Shown: piece by piece, positions 1-7,317 of the stretch | Layout of the letters: every line of letters starts with the position of its first letter | Position numbering within the stretch: position 1 is the first letter of the stretch | NCBI RefSeq assembly: GCF_012927125.1 | Contig: NZ_JABBFZ010000008.1 | Location: forward strand, 124,001 to 188,000 | Length of the DNA stretch: 64,000 bases | From: Paraburkholderia antibiotica | Lineage (GTDB): Bacteria > Pseudomonadota > Gammaproteobacteria > Burkholderiales > Burkholderiaceae | Reading direction: 5' to 3' | Translations under genes and position numbers: made by a program | Notes under the pieces: model-generated | What the model was told of the DNA's origin: nothing | What the model saw: the letters and a program-made list of their open reading frames with translations, nothing else | The model's database searches: none

Positions 1-148
1 CCTGCCTGTCGTTATCGCGGTGATCTCAATTCTCTTCCAGGTCTCGATCGGGCTGCTTGAGCAGCACGTCGATCGCGCTTCCTCTGCCATCTCGTTATTT
101 ATGCCGCATGCGTGTAGGCATGCGCGCTGGCGGATTCTTTTTCCTGCT
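1..148. other. window edge, no assignable gene
   Basis: The first 148 bases lie before the first gene I can support. One forward frame is open from base 2 and begins with a hydrophobic run (LPVVIAVISILFQVSIGLL), so it could be the tail of a protein starting outside the window, but it continues into low-quality sequence antisense to the next gene. I do not call it. Confidence 0.3.
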
Positions 149-340
149 TCAATGCCGCTTGCGCGTATCGGTCGGGATTTTGCGCGCGCGCTCGCGAGAC
201 GGACTGGATACGTCGACGGCGATCGGATCGCTGGCGGGGAAGCTTTCCATTAACGCTTCATCGAGCCGGCTCTCGGCGGACGGCTGCGGCGCGCGGCGCG
301 TACGCGAAGGCTGGGCTGCATGCTGGTTTTTGCTGGTCAT
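149..340 (-). CDS. small FPASDP-motif protein
   Basis: This encodes a 63-residue hydrophilic protein of unknown function. The core reads DEALMESFPASDPIAV at about residues 27-42; the SFPASDP motif is typical of a family of short conserved proteins found in Burkholderia and other proteobacteria. There is no signal peptide or membrane segment, and the N-terminus is rich in Gln, Arg and Ser. I chose the ATG at 340 because GGAG lies six bases upstream; the ATG at 352 would put that ribosome site inside the gene. Neighbours give no functional clue. The motif family is recognised with fair confidence; the function is not known. Confidence 0.7.
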   Translation of the reverse strand: MTSKNQHAAQPSRTRRAPQPSAESRLDEALMESFPASDPIAVDVSSPSRERARKIPTDTRKRH

Positions 341-732
341 GATGTGCTCCATTGGTAGAGAGAGTTCATCGATTCAGCATAGTCCATCGAGGCTATCGAC
401 GAGTACCGGCCGCACCGCGTAGCAGCGGGTTTTAAGGGCGTGATGAGAACGCGGCCCACGGTCGTGGATACCGAGCTAAAACAGATAGGGCAGCGAAGCA
501 GACTGCGCGAGCGAGCAGCGGTTCGACAGCCGCTATCGGTGTCGTCGTGTGCTTACGGGCAAGGGGAGATTCGAGCTGACGATCGCGGGAACGATCGGTT
601 TGACGGAGACTGAAACTGAGGCTGAGACCGAAACTGAGCGGCAAATCGGCAACCAACGTAGCGGGAGAGAATCCCGCAGCGCCGTAGTCTGTCCGCGGAC
701 TGGCCAGGCGCTGCCGTTACTGCATCGCGCGC
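341..732. other. intergenic region with short hexamer repeats
   Basis: No convincing gene is seen here. It separates the small FPASDP gene from the 3' end of hfq2. At 606-638 there is a run of imperfect six-base units of the type GAGACT/GAAACT/GAGGCT, a short simple-sequence repeat. No clear terminator with a T-tract was found for either flanking gene. Confidence 0.5.
606..638. repeat. imperfect hexanucleotide repeat
   Basis: Units GAGACT, GAAACT, GAGGCT, GAGACC, GAAACT, GAG follow one another, an imperfect six-base tandem repeat of about five and a half copies. It lies in non-coding DNA downstream of hfq2. Confidence 0.6.
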
Positions 733-1221
733 TTATTGGTGATTGCCGCCGGAGCTGCCGCCGCCATGGTTACCACCATGATTGCCGCCGTGGTTGCCAC
801 CTTCGCCGCCGGTGCCGAACAGACGGCGGCGGCGCGTGACGACCACCGGGCCGTCGGAATTGCCGCTGCGCTCGTTCGACGACGAACGCTCCGACGACGG
901 CGCGCCATACGATTCGCGCGGTTCGCGCGGCTCACGATGTTCGCGCGAGCCGTGCGGGCCGCGCGCGCTATGTTCGCCATGCGACGGCCGGCTTGTGCGC
1001 GGCGCCGGACGCGTGCCGGTGTCGAGCTGGATCGTGGAGATCGCGCGCTTGTAGATGCCTTGCAGGCCGACCGGCGTGCGCAGCATCACCAGGTACTGAT
1101 CGAACGACTCGATGCAGCCGGTCAGACGGATGCCGTTGACCAGATAGATCTCGACGCGCTTTCGTTCCTTGCGCGCGGCGTTCATGAAGTCGTTTTGCGG
1201 ATGCGATTCTGCGGAAGCCAT
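733..1221 (-). CDS. hfq2: RNA chaperone Hfq, long C-terminal form (Hfq2 type)
   Basis: Hfq is a hexameric Sm-fold protein that pairs small RNAs with mRNAs. Residues about 9-66 carry the Sm core: QNDFMNAARKER, IYLVNGIRLTGCIESFDQY (Sm1) and YKRAISTIQL (Sm2). The usual Sm2 sequence is YKHAIST, so the conserved His is Arg here. The core is followed by about 95 residues rich in Arg, Ser, Gly, His and Asn, ending in NHGG repeats. Total length is 162 residues, against about 79-100 for ordinary Hfq. Burkholderia cenocepacia is known to carry a second, longer Hfq2, and this looks like that protein. The ATG at 1221 has only a weak ribosome site but gives the expected N-terminus. Confidence 0.93.
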   Translation of the reverse strand: MASAESHPQNDFMNAARKERKRVEIYLVNGIRLTGCIESFDQYLVMLRTPVGLQGIYKRAISTIQLDTGTRPAPRTSRPSHGEHSARGPHGSREHREPREPRESYGAPSSERSSSNERSGNSDGPVVVTRRRRLFGTGGEGGNHGGNHGGNHGGGSSGGNHQ

Positions 1222-1632
1222 GGACAGTTCGAGTTAGATAGACGGTGGTTCGCCGCGATTTTACCCTGTGTGGGGGCAGAACGCGTCGAGGGGGCGAACT
1301 TTGTCCACTATAACGGCTTGTGAGCACATAAGCATCCGATAACGGCGCAATGTAACGTTGAGTTACGAATCTGCTGATCAATGGCGCGTTCTTCCGGTGT
1401 CTCCAGGCGTTGCCGGCGCGGCTGGCGGAAAAGGCGGAGGAGAGGCGCCGTGAGCCGGCTTCACGGCGCGGCATAGCGGGCGCCTCGTGGCGGCATCGAG
1501 CGAAAAATACGCTGGAATAAATCGCGCCGCGCTGGCGTTAAATACGGTATGGGCAGCGTCGCATTTCGCGGCCTGCCGCGCGCCCGGTACGATCGACGGA
1601 TCGTGCGCCGGGCATCCGTCAGGAGGCTCACC
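1222..1632. promoter_or_regulatory. divergent promoter region hfq2 / peptide-ECF operon
   Basis: This 411-base stretch separates hfq2 (minus) from the small exported peptide gene (plus) and should hold both promoters. A five-base inverted repeat GTAAC-GTTGA-GTTAC occurs at 1352-1366. An ECF-like promoter is listed separately at 1514-1539. No other gene is supported here. Confidence 0.5.
1514..1539 (+). promoter_or_regulatory. candidate ECF sigma promoter
   Basis: GGAAT at 1514-1518 and CGTT at 1536-1539 are separated by 17 bases. This resembles the GGAAC-N16/17-CGTT layout of many ECF promoters. It lies about 94 bases upstream of the peptide gene that leads into the ECF sigma gene, so autoregulation would make sense. 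The match is short and could be chance. Confidence 0.35.
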
Positions 1633-1776
1633 ATGAAAGCATCGCGCATTCTGTCTGCCGTTTTCGTGCTGCTCGCGCTCGCGTGCGGCACCCTCGCGCA
1701 CGCCGCCGATACCACCGCCGACAACGCCGCGTCCGGCACGAGCGGCAACAGTAACAGCAGTGGCGGCGGCTACTAG
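1633..1776 (+). CDS. small exported peptide (47 aa) preceding an ECF sigma gene
   Basis: The ORF encodes 47 residues beginning MKASRILSAVFVLLALACG, a good signal peptide with a likely cut after HAHA-type residues (TLAHA), leaving a mature tail of about 23 residues rich in Ala, Ser, Gly, Asn and Thr that ends SNSSGGGY. A perfect AGGAGG at 1621-1626 sits six bases before the ATG, which is the strongest evidence that it is translated. The stop is only 26 bases before the ECF sigma start, and both are on the same strand, so the three genes (peptide, sigma, anti-sigma) look like one operon. A Cys at about residue 18 lies inside the hydrophobic core rather than a clear lipobox. Function unknown. 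Confidence 0.7.
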   Translation: MKASRILSAVFVLLALACGTLAHAADTTADNAASGTSGNSNSSGGGY

Positions 1777-1802
1777 CGTCGCGAGCGGCCGGTTCGCGCC
1801 GG

Positions 1803-2360
1803 GTGACATTCGAAGCGGAAGTGATCGCGTGGCTCCCGCAGTTGCGCCGCTATGCGCGCGCACTGACGGGCGACCACGCCTGGGCCGACGACCTCGTGCA
1901 GGATACGGCGGAGCGCGCGCTTGCGCGCTGGTCGGCGTTCCGGCCGAACAGCAACTTGCGCGCGTGGCTGCTGACGATTCTGCGGCATCTGTATATCGAC
2001 CAGTTGCGCGGCCGCCGCGAACTGGCCGTCGACGACGAAAGCGCGCCATGGCGCAACCTCGAGGCGCCGCATGGCGAGGTCGACGGTCTGGTGCTGCGCG
2101 ACGTGCAGCGCGCGCTGTACTGCCTGCCGCTGGAGCAGCGTGAAGTGCTGCTGCTGGTGTGCGTCGAGGAGCTGACGTATCAGGAGGCATCGAGTGCGCT
2201 GGGGGTGCCGATCGGCACGGTGATGTCGCGGCTGTCGCGGGCGCGCGAACATCTGCGCGCGCTGCTCGGCGAGGAGCCGCGCGGGCCGGTGCGGGGTACG
2301 CACGACGGGCCCGCGCAGCCCCACAAGGTCGCGCCGCTGAAAGTGGTGAGAAACCGATAA
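1803..2360 (+). CDS. ECF-family RNA polymerase sigma factor
   Basis: This is a 185-residue ECF sigma factor. Region 2 (about residues 12-75) includes YARALTGDHAWADDLVQD and LRAWLLTILRHLYIDQLR. Region 4 (about 98-155) includes LPLEQREVLLLVCVEELTYQ and the helix-turn-helix VPIGTVMSRLSRAREHLRAL. It starts at GTG 1803. Its TAA overlaps the ATG of the anti-sigma gene by one base, indicating translational coupling. The C-terminal tail of about 25 residues after region 4 is not conserved-looking. The target genes and the signal are not shown by the sequence. Confidence 0.92.
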   Translation: MTFEAEVIAWLPQLRRYARALTGDHAWADDLVQDTAERALARWSAFRPNSNLRAWLLTILRHLYIDQLRGRRELAVDDESAPWRNLEAPHGEVDGLVLRDVQRALYCLPLEQREVLLLVCVEELTYQEASSALGVPIGTVMSRLSRAREHLRALLGEEPRGPVRGTHDGPAQPHKVAPLKVVRNR

Positions 2361-3367
2361 TGAATAACGACGACTTCGCTTCCGGTTTGCCCGAAGGGCT
2401 CGATCTGCGCACGCTGTCGGCATACGTCGATGGCGAGTTGCCCGATGCTGAGCGCGCGGCCATCGCCGCGCAACTCGGCGAGCATCCGCAGGCCGCCGCG
2501 CGGGTGGCCGCATGGCGTGCGCAGAAGGCGGCGCTGCGCGCGTTGTGCGGCGCGCGGCGGCGCGATGAGGGGCGAGGGTGGGAGGCGGCGGGGGCGTGGG
2601 AAGGGCGAGAAGGACGAGAAGGGTACGCAGGGCACGACGACGGACAGGCGTCACGCGAAGGGCCGCCGACGCGTGCCGAGCGGGAAACTGACGCCAACGC
2701 CAACGCTGCGTTTCGCGAACGCGCCACAAGTGCCGAGCCCCAACCGCCACTCGACGAACCGACCTTCGTCCTCGTGCGCCGCCCCCGGCCGGGCTGGCAA
2801 CGCGTAGGCCTCGCCGCCTGCTGGCTCGCCGTCGGCGCCGGGCTCACGCTGGCGCTCGGGCCACTCGCGCCGCGCCTGACAGGCGGCGCGTGGAATGGCG
2901 CATGGGGCAATTTCGGCGCGCAGCCGGCCGGCTTCGCGCAGCGCGCGGATGTCGCGTATGCGGTGTATTCGCCGGAGCGGCGTCATCCGGTGGAAGTCGC
3001 GGCGAGTGAAGAGGCGCATCTGATCACCTGGTTGTCGAAGCGGCTGAACCGGCCGCTGTCGGTGCCGTCGTTGCAGGAGTATGGTTATTCGCTGGTGGGT
3101 GGCCGGCTGCTGCCCGGCGAGGCGGGGCCGGCCGCGCAGTTCATGTACGAGAACCAGACAGGCGCGCGCCTGACGCTCTACGTGACCGGCAGCGCCCGCG
3201 ATGCCACCGCGTTCCGGTTGTTCCGCGACGGCAACCGCCGCACCTTCTACTGGGTCAGCGACGGCATGGGTTATGCGCTGTCCGGCGCGATCGCGGAAGG
3301 TGAATTGCGCACGATCGCCATCGACGTATGCAGCGAGCTCGGCGGCAAGCCGGAGACGTGGCAGTAG
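2360..3367 (+). CDS. membrane anti-sigma factor
   Basis: The product has 335 residues. The N-terminus carries an anti-sigma-type helix region (LRTLSAYVDGELPDAERAAI, about residues 13-32, followed by EHPQAAARVAAWRAQKAALRAL). Residues about 70-130 form a Gly/Glu/Arg-rich low-complexity linker. One membrane segment lies at about residues 150-175 (GLAACWLAVGAGLTLALG), followed by a periplasmic domain of about 160 residues. This is the layout of transmembrane anti-sigma factors that hold their ECF partner at the membrane. I see no zinc-binding His-x3-Cys-x2-Cys motif. The ATG at 2360 overlaps the sigma stop. The pairing is inferred from operon position. Confidence 0.85.
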   Translation: MNNDDFASGLPEGLDLRTLSAYVDGELPDAERAAIAAQLGEHPQAAARVAAWRAQKAALRALCGARRRDEGRGWEAAGAWEGREGREGYAGHDDGQASREGPPTRAERETDANANAAFRERATSAEPQPPLDEPTFVLVRRPRPGWQRVGLAACWLAVGAGLTLALGPLAPRLTGGAWNGAWGNFGAQPAGFAQRADVAYAVYSPERRHPVEVAASEEAHLITWLSKRLNRPLSVPSLQEYGYSLVGGRLLPGEAGPAAQFMYENQTGARLTLYVTGSARDATAFRLFRDGNRRTFYWVSDGMGYALSGAIAEGELRTIAIDVCSELGGKPETWQ

Positions 3368-3444
3368 TGGAGGGCGGCGTGTCGTAGGCGAGTGGTGAGG
3401 GTGGCGTGGGTGCGCGAGGTGTTGCCCGCGTGTTCTTCATGCAC

Positions 3445-3704
3445 TCGCTGTGCGTTTGCCGCTTGTTTGGCATGTGCCCGTTGCGTTTTCGCTGTGCGCT
3501 TTAGCGTGTTCAGCGTGCCTACCACGCCTTCGCTGTACGTATGCTGGGTGTTAGGCGCGTGCCCGTCACTTCCTCGCTGTGCGTTTGCGGGTGTTCAGTG
3601 TTTGCCTGTTACGCCTTCGCTGTGCGTTTGCCGCTTGTTCGGCGCGTGCCCGTTACGCCTTCGCTTTGCGTTTGCGTCGTGTTCCGCACGTGCCCGCTAC
3701 ACCG
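3445..3704. repeat. six degenerate 41-44 bp tandem repeats
   Basis: Six head-to-tail copies each begin TCGCTGTGCG or a near match: 3445-3488, 3489-3529, 3530-3573, 3574-3616, 3617-3660 and 3661-3704. The best-kept copy is 3617-3660; most copies share TGCGTTTGC, a TGTTC or TTGTT core, and GTGCCCGTTACGCC near the end. Unit lengths of 41, 43 and 44 are not multiples of three, so no reading frame is preserved. The array lies between the anti-sigma gene and the flavoprotein gene. There are no unique spacers, so it is not CRISPR. Confidence 0.85.
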
Positions 3705-3764
3705 TCCCAGCGCCTGCGCGACGCGTCCAACGACGTACCCGCCGTCCTCCCCGAAGGAGCCCCT

Positions 3765-5342
3765 TTGCCCCCAACCCTGCCGCCCAACCTGTCCGCCGCG
3801 CAGTTCGACCGCGCGCTCGCCGACTGGCGCGCGATCGTCGGTGATGCGCAGGTTCTCACGTCCGACGCCAGCCTCGCCGCCTATCTCGATCCGTTCGCGC
3901 CTGGCGAGCCCGGCGCGTTCGCGGCCGGCGCCGCGCTGCTGCCCGCGTCGGTCGATGAAATCCGCGCGCTGCTGCGCGTCGCCAATCAGTACCGCATTCC
4001 GCTGTGGACCGTGTCGACCGGCCGCAACTTCGCGTACGGCGGCGCGGCGCCGCGACTCGCCGGCTCGGTCGTGCTCGATCTGCAACGGCTGAACCGCATC
4101 CTCGCGGTCGACGAAACGCTCGCCTACGCGCTCGTCGAGCCGGGCGTCAGCTACTTCGATCTGTACGCGCATCTGCGCGAGCACGGCTACAAGCTGTGGG
4201 TCGATCCGCCGGCGGCCGGCTGGGGCAGCGTGGTCGGCAACACGCTCGAGCGCGGTTTCGGCTACACCGACTACGGCGATCACGCGGCCGCGCAATGCGG
4301 GATGGAGGTGGTGCTCGCGAACGGCGACGTGCTGCGCACCGGCATGGGCGGCATCGAGATCGGCAGCGCGTGGCAGCTGTATCGGCCGGGCTACGGGCCG
4401 TCGTTCGATGCGATGTTCATGCAGTCGAATTACGGCATCGTCACCAAGCTCGGCGTGTGGCTGATGCCCGCGCCGCCCGCGTATCTGCTCGGCGAAATCC
4501 AGTTTCAGCACGAGGACGATCTAGCGACGATCGTCGATCGGCTGCGCCCGCTCAGGCTCGACGGCACGATCTCCAGTCACGCGGTGATCGAGGGCGGGCT
4601 GCGTCGCGCGGCGGGCCTGTCCGCGCGTCGGCAGTGGTACGACGGCGCGGGCGCGATGCCGGAGAGCGCGGTGGCGGCGATGCTGGAGAAGCTCGGCGTC
4701 GGCCGCTGGAATCTGCATTTCGCGCTGTACGGCACGCCCGAGCTGATCGACGCGCGTTATGCGCTGATCGAGCGTGCGTTCTCGACGGTGCCGCAGGCGC
4801 GACTCTCGGCGGCGCGCTATACGGACGATGCCGAGCCGCGCGGCGGCGGCGACCGCAACATGGCCGGCATCCCGACCATGAGCGCGTTCCGGATGCTCGA
4901 CTGGCGCGGCGGCGCGGGCGCGCACGTCGATTTCGCGCCGATCTGTCCGGCGAGCGGGCGCGACGCGCAGCGCCAGTACACGATGGTGAAAACGCGCGCG
5001 GCCGAATACGGCTTCGATTACTACGGCGGCTTCACGGCCGGCGCGCGGCATCTGCATCACATCTTCGCGGCGATTTTCGATCGCGACGACGCGCAGCAGG
5101 TCGAGCAGGCCGGCGCGCTGCTGCGCTCGCTGATGAGCGATGCGCGCGCGGCCGGCTACGGCGAATATCGCGCGCATCTCGCGTATATGGATTTTGCCGC
5201 CGCGCAATACAGCTTCAACGACGGCGCGTTGTTGCGGCTGGCGGAGACGATCAAGGACGCGCTCGATCCGAACGGCGTGCTCGCGCCGGGCAAGCAGGGG
5301 ATCTGGCCGGCGGCGTGGCGTGATCGGCGTGGTTATACGTGA
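3765..5342 (+). CDS. FAD-binding oxidase, p-cresol methylhydroxylase / vanillyl-alcohol oxidase family
   Basis: The 525-residue product resembles the flavoprotein subunit of 4-cresol dehydrogenase (PchF), which oxidises the benzylic carbon of 4-alkylphenols. Visible family signs: the FAD-binding loop STGRNFAYGG (residues 84-93), VEPGVSYFDLYAHL (about 124-137) and YGDHAAAQCGMEVVLANGDV followed by RTGMGG (about 170-196). The length matches PchF at about 520. I chose TTG 3765 because GAAGGAG ends five bases upstream; the longer frame from 3579 would translate the tandem repeats, whose unit length is not a multiple of three. No cytochrome c subunit gene (pchC) is adjacent, so the electron acceptor is unclear; an oxidase of the vanillyl-alcohol type is an alternative. 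Confidence 0.85.
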   Translation: MPPTLPPNLSAAQFDRALADWRAIVGDAQVLTSDASLAAYLDPFAPGEPGAFAAGAALLPASVDEIRALLRVANQYRIPLWTVSTGRNFAYGGAAPRLAGSVVLDLQRLNRILAVDETLAYALVEPGVSYFDLYAHLREHGYKLWVDPPAAGWGSVVGNTLERGFGYTDYGDHAAAQCGMEVVLANGDVLRTGMGGIEIGSAWQLYRPGYGPSFDAMFMQSNYGIVTKLGVWLMPAPPAYLLGEIQFQHEDDLATIVDRLRPLRLDGTISSHAVIEGGLRRAAGLSARRQWYDGAGAMPESAVAAMLEKLGVGRWNLHFALYGTPELIDARYALIERAFSTVPQARLSAARYTDDAEPRGGGDRNMAGIPTMSAFRMLDWRGGAGAHVDFAPICPASGRDAQRQYTMVKTRAAEYGFDYYGGFTAGARHLHHIFAAIFDRDDAQQVEQAGALLRSLMSDARAAGYGEYRAHLAYMDFAAAQYSFNDGALLRLAETIKDALDPNGVLAPGKQGIWPAAWRDRRGYT

Positions 5343-5558
5343 GTGGCGGGGTGGGAGTTGACGTGGGCGATGTCGGCGCGAGCGGTTGGGGTGTGGGCCG
5401 GCATGAGGGACTCACATGGAGGACTACATGAGTGGCCTGTATGAGCGGCCTCCGTGAATCGCCCACATGAGCGACCAGCAGGAGCAGCATCGCGTGAACG
5501 ACACCGCGCGTGTAACTTCGTATGAGCAACAGCCCATGAACCCCTTCGCGTGAACCAC
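5343..5558. repeat. intergenic stretch with degenerate ATGAGNGNCC-like motifs
   Basis: Between the flavoprotein and the Tat-signal protein the sequence repeats short units such as ACATGAGTGGCC, TATGAGCGGCC and ACATGAGCGACC (about 5425-5475). It is degenerate and gives no coding frame. It resembles the other low-order repeats in this left half (3445-3704 and 10611-10731) in being G/T-rich and spacerless. Confidence 0.4.
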
Positions 5559-6050
5559 ATGAACCGACGCACCTTCATGCTCACCAGTGCAGCGCTGGCG
5601 ACGGCCGCGGGCAGCGCATGGCCATGGCTCGCGCAAGCCGCTCAGGGCGGACGCGTCGCGCGCGCGTTCGCGATCGTCGATTCGACGCTTGCATGCGGCG
5701 CGTCGTTCGCGCGCTATGCCGGGCACCTGCAACTGCCGGTTTTCGACATCGGTGATGATGCCGGCGCGCTGTGGTTCACCACGCTCGCGCCGCTTCTCGA
5801 TGACGCGCGATCCGATCGTGCAACGGCGGGAGCAGTAGGAGCAACCGGAGCCGTACACGCGACGCCGTCGCTGATCGGCTTCACCCGCGCGTCCGATTAC
5901 TTCATCCTGCGCCACCTCGCGTTACGCGGCGGGCGCTTCGTCGAGCACAGTCACGAGCAGCGGGTTGGACCGCACGCGCTTCCAGTCTACGTGGCGTTTG
6001 CATTGACGCCTGGCACCGCACGCGTCGCGCAATCCGCGCAATCCGGGTAA
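5559..6050 (+). CDS. Tat-exported protein of unknown function
   Basis: A 163-residue protein starting MNRRTFMLTSAALATAAGSA, a twin-arginine signal peptide (RRTFM) with cleavage expected after AQA at about residue 30. The mature part contains DSTLACGASFARYAG and ends Pro/Ala/Ser-rich. The GTG at 5550 would add MNH but the ATG at 5559 puts the twin arginines in the usual place. It follows the flavoprotein on the same strand at a gap of about 216 bases and is convergent with the DUF1571 gene. A role as partner of the flavoprotein is possible but not shown. No recognised domain. Confidence 0.65.
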   Translation: MNRRTFMLTSAALATAAGSAWPWLAQAAQGGRVARAFAIVDSTLACGASFARYAGHLQLPVFDIGDDAGALWFTTLAPLLDDARSDRATAGAVGATGAVHATPSLIGFTRASDYFILRHLALRGGRFVEHSHEQRVGPHALPVYVAFALTPGTARVAQSAQSG

Positions 6051-6121
6051 AACACCCGCAACCCAAAAAGCAAGAATCAACAAAGCGGACACCAGCCACA
6101 ACCGCTAGAACCACTAGAACA

Positions 6122-7192
6122 CTAGAACCGATAAGCCTTGTTCTTCGGGTCGAAGGTCGAATCGTCGAAACTCTTCGGCGTGATGTTCTCGAACACGATC
6201 CGCTCGAACAGCTTGCCGTCGTTATCGTAAGACTCGACACTGCGAAAGAACGGATGCCGCAGATCGAGCCCGAGCGTTTCCTTCTTCGCGTAGAACTGCG
6301 GCTGGCCGGTCGGCGTCTCGAACGTGAAGGCGACCACGCGCACGCCGTCGATCGTCTTCACTTCGACCTGCATCGAGCGCGGCAGGCCGGCTTCGGCGTA
6401 CTTCTTCCCTTCGCTCAGGTACTGATCCGCGATGTACTCGGTGCCGAGGTCGCGCACCTGGTGATTCGACTGCGCACGCGCGAGCGCACCGGTCAGCGAG
6501 GTCCACATCGGCATCACGTTCATGATGCCGCCGAGGTGGCCGTACATTTCGTCGTTGCGTTTCGACTCGTCGTAGATGATCTCCTGGCCCGCGTGCGCGC
6601 CGTCCGGTAGCCATTTCGCGTAGATCCGCAGCGGGTCGCGCGCGAGGCGCACCAGCATGTGATCGGGTTTGTCGGGCCACTGGCCGTGGATGCGTTCCGA
6701 GCGCGACATCGTGAACTCGTACGACGGATAACCGTTCGGCCCTTCCTTGATGTAGCGGGGCAATGCCAGCGGATCGAGCGACTGGAACAACGCGACCAGT
6801 TGCGCGTCGTCGAGCTGTTCGAGCGTGCCGCTTTGTTGCGCGGCGCGCAGCCATTTGACCTGCCGGTCGAGCGTGAGCTTGCCGACCTGCGCGGGCGGCG
6901 TGGTGGGCGGCTTGACGGCGCTTGCGGTATCGAGCGGGGGCGGCCGGTCGTCGTTTTGCGCGAAAGCCGCGGGTGGGGCGATGAGGGCGGCAACGGTGGC
7001 GAGGGCGGCGACGGCGCTCATCGACGCCCGCCGCCAGCGCTCCCCCGACCGCTTCCGTTCCGGCGCGGACGCATCGCGCGCTAACCTGCCCACCGGCACG
7101 CCACGCGCGAGCGCGCCGTTGCGCGGCGAGCCGCCGGCGGCATGCGTCGACAACCACGAACGGGGCGGGCAAACGGACAGGCGGTGCTTCAT
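6122..7192 (-). CDS. exported DUF1571-type protein
   Basis: The 356-residue product has an unusually long charged N-region, then a hydrophobic stretch MSAVAALATVAALIAPPAAFA at about residues 57-77 that looks like a signal peptide. The mature part contains DRQVKWLRAAQQ, MLVRLARDPLRIYAKWLPD and ends FDDSTFDPKNKAYRF, which matches what I recall of DUF1571 proteins in Burkholderia; the Pfam assignment is moderately sure. ATG 7192 has GGAGG five bases upstream; the ATG at about residue 57 would give a more ordinary signal peptide but has no good ribosome site. It is the last gene of the same-strand fatty-acid cluster. Function unknown, possibly envelope lipid related. Confidence 0.72.
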   Translation of the reverse strand: MKHRLSVCPPRSWLSTHAAGGSPRNGALARGVPVGRLARDASAPERKRSGERWRRASMSAVAALATVAALIAPPAAFAQNDDRPPPLDTASAVKPPTTPPAQVGKLTLDRQVKWLRAAQQSGTLEQLDDAQLVALFQSLDPLALPRYIKEGPNGYPSYEFTMSRSERIHGQWPDKPDHMLVRLARDPLRIYAKWLPDGAHAGQEIIYDESKRNDEMYGHLGGIMNVMPMWTSLTGALARAQSNHQVRDLGTEYIADQYLSEGKKYAEAGLPRSMQVEVKTIDGVRVVAFTFETPTGQPQFYAKKETLGLDLRHPFFRSVESYDNDGKLFERIVFENITPKSFDDSTFDPKNKAYRF

Positions 7193-7317
7193 GCATTCCT
7201 CCAGAAAGTAACGCGGGCCATCACGGCGCGACGCCATCGCGCCATCAAGCGATCGATGACTGAAGCCAAAGCCGACCCGGCAATGACTTAACGTTGCGCC
7301 CGCAAGCCTTATTCCAG

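Noticed and set aside
1378..2910. 510-codon minus-strand frame across the ECF sigma region
   Set aside because: Low-complexity Arg/Pro/Ala sequence overlapping two clear genes on the other strand.
3445..3704. CRISPR array
   Set aside because: Units follow directly on one another with no unique spacers, and copies are degenerate; no cas genes.
3579..3764. Upstream extension of the flavoprotein to an ATG at 3579
   Set aside because: It would translate the 44-bp repeats, whose unit length is not a multiple of three, and ignores a good ribosome site at 3753-3759 before TTG 3765.
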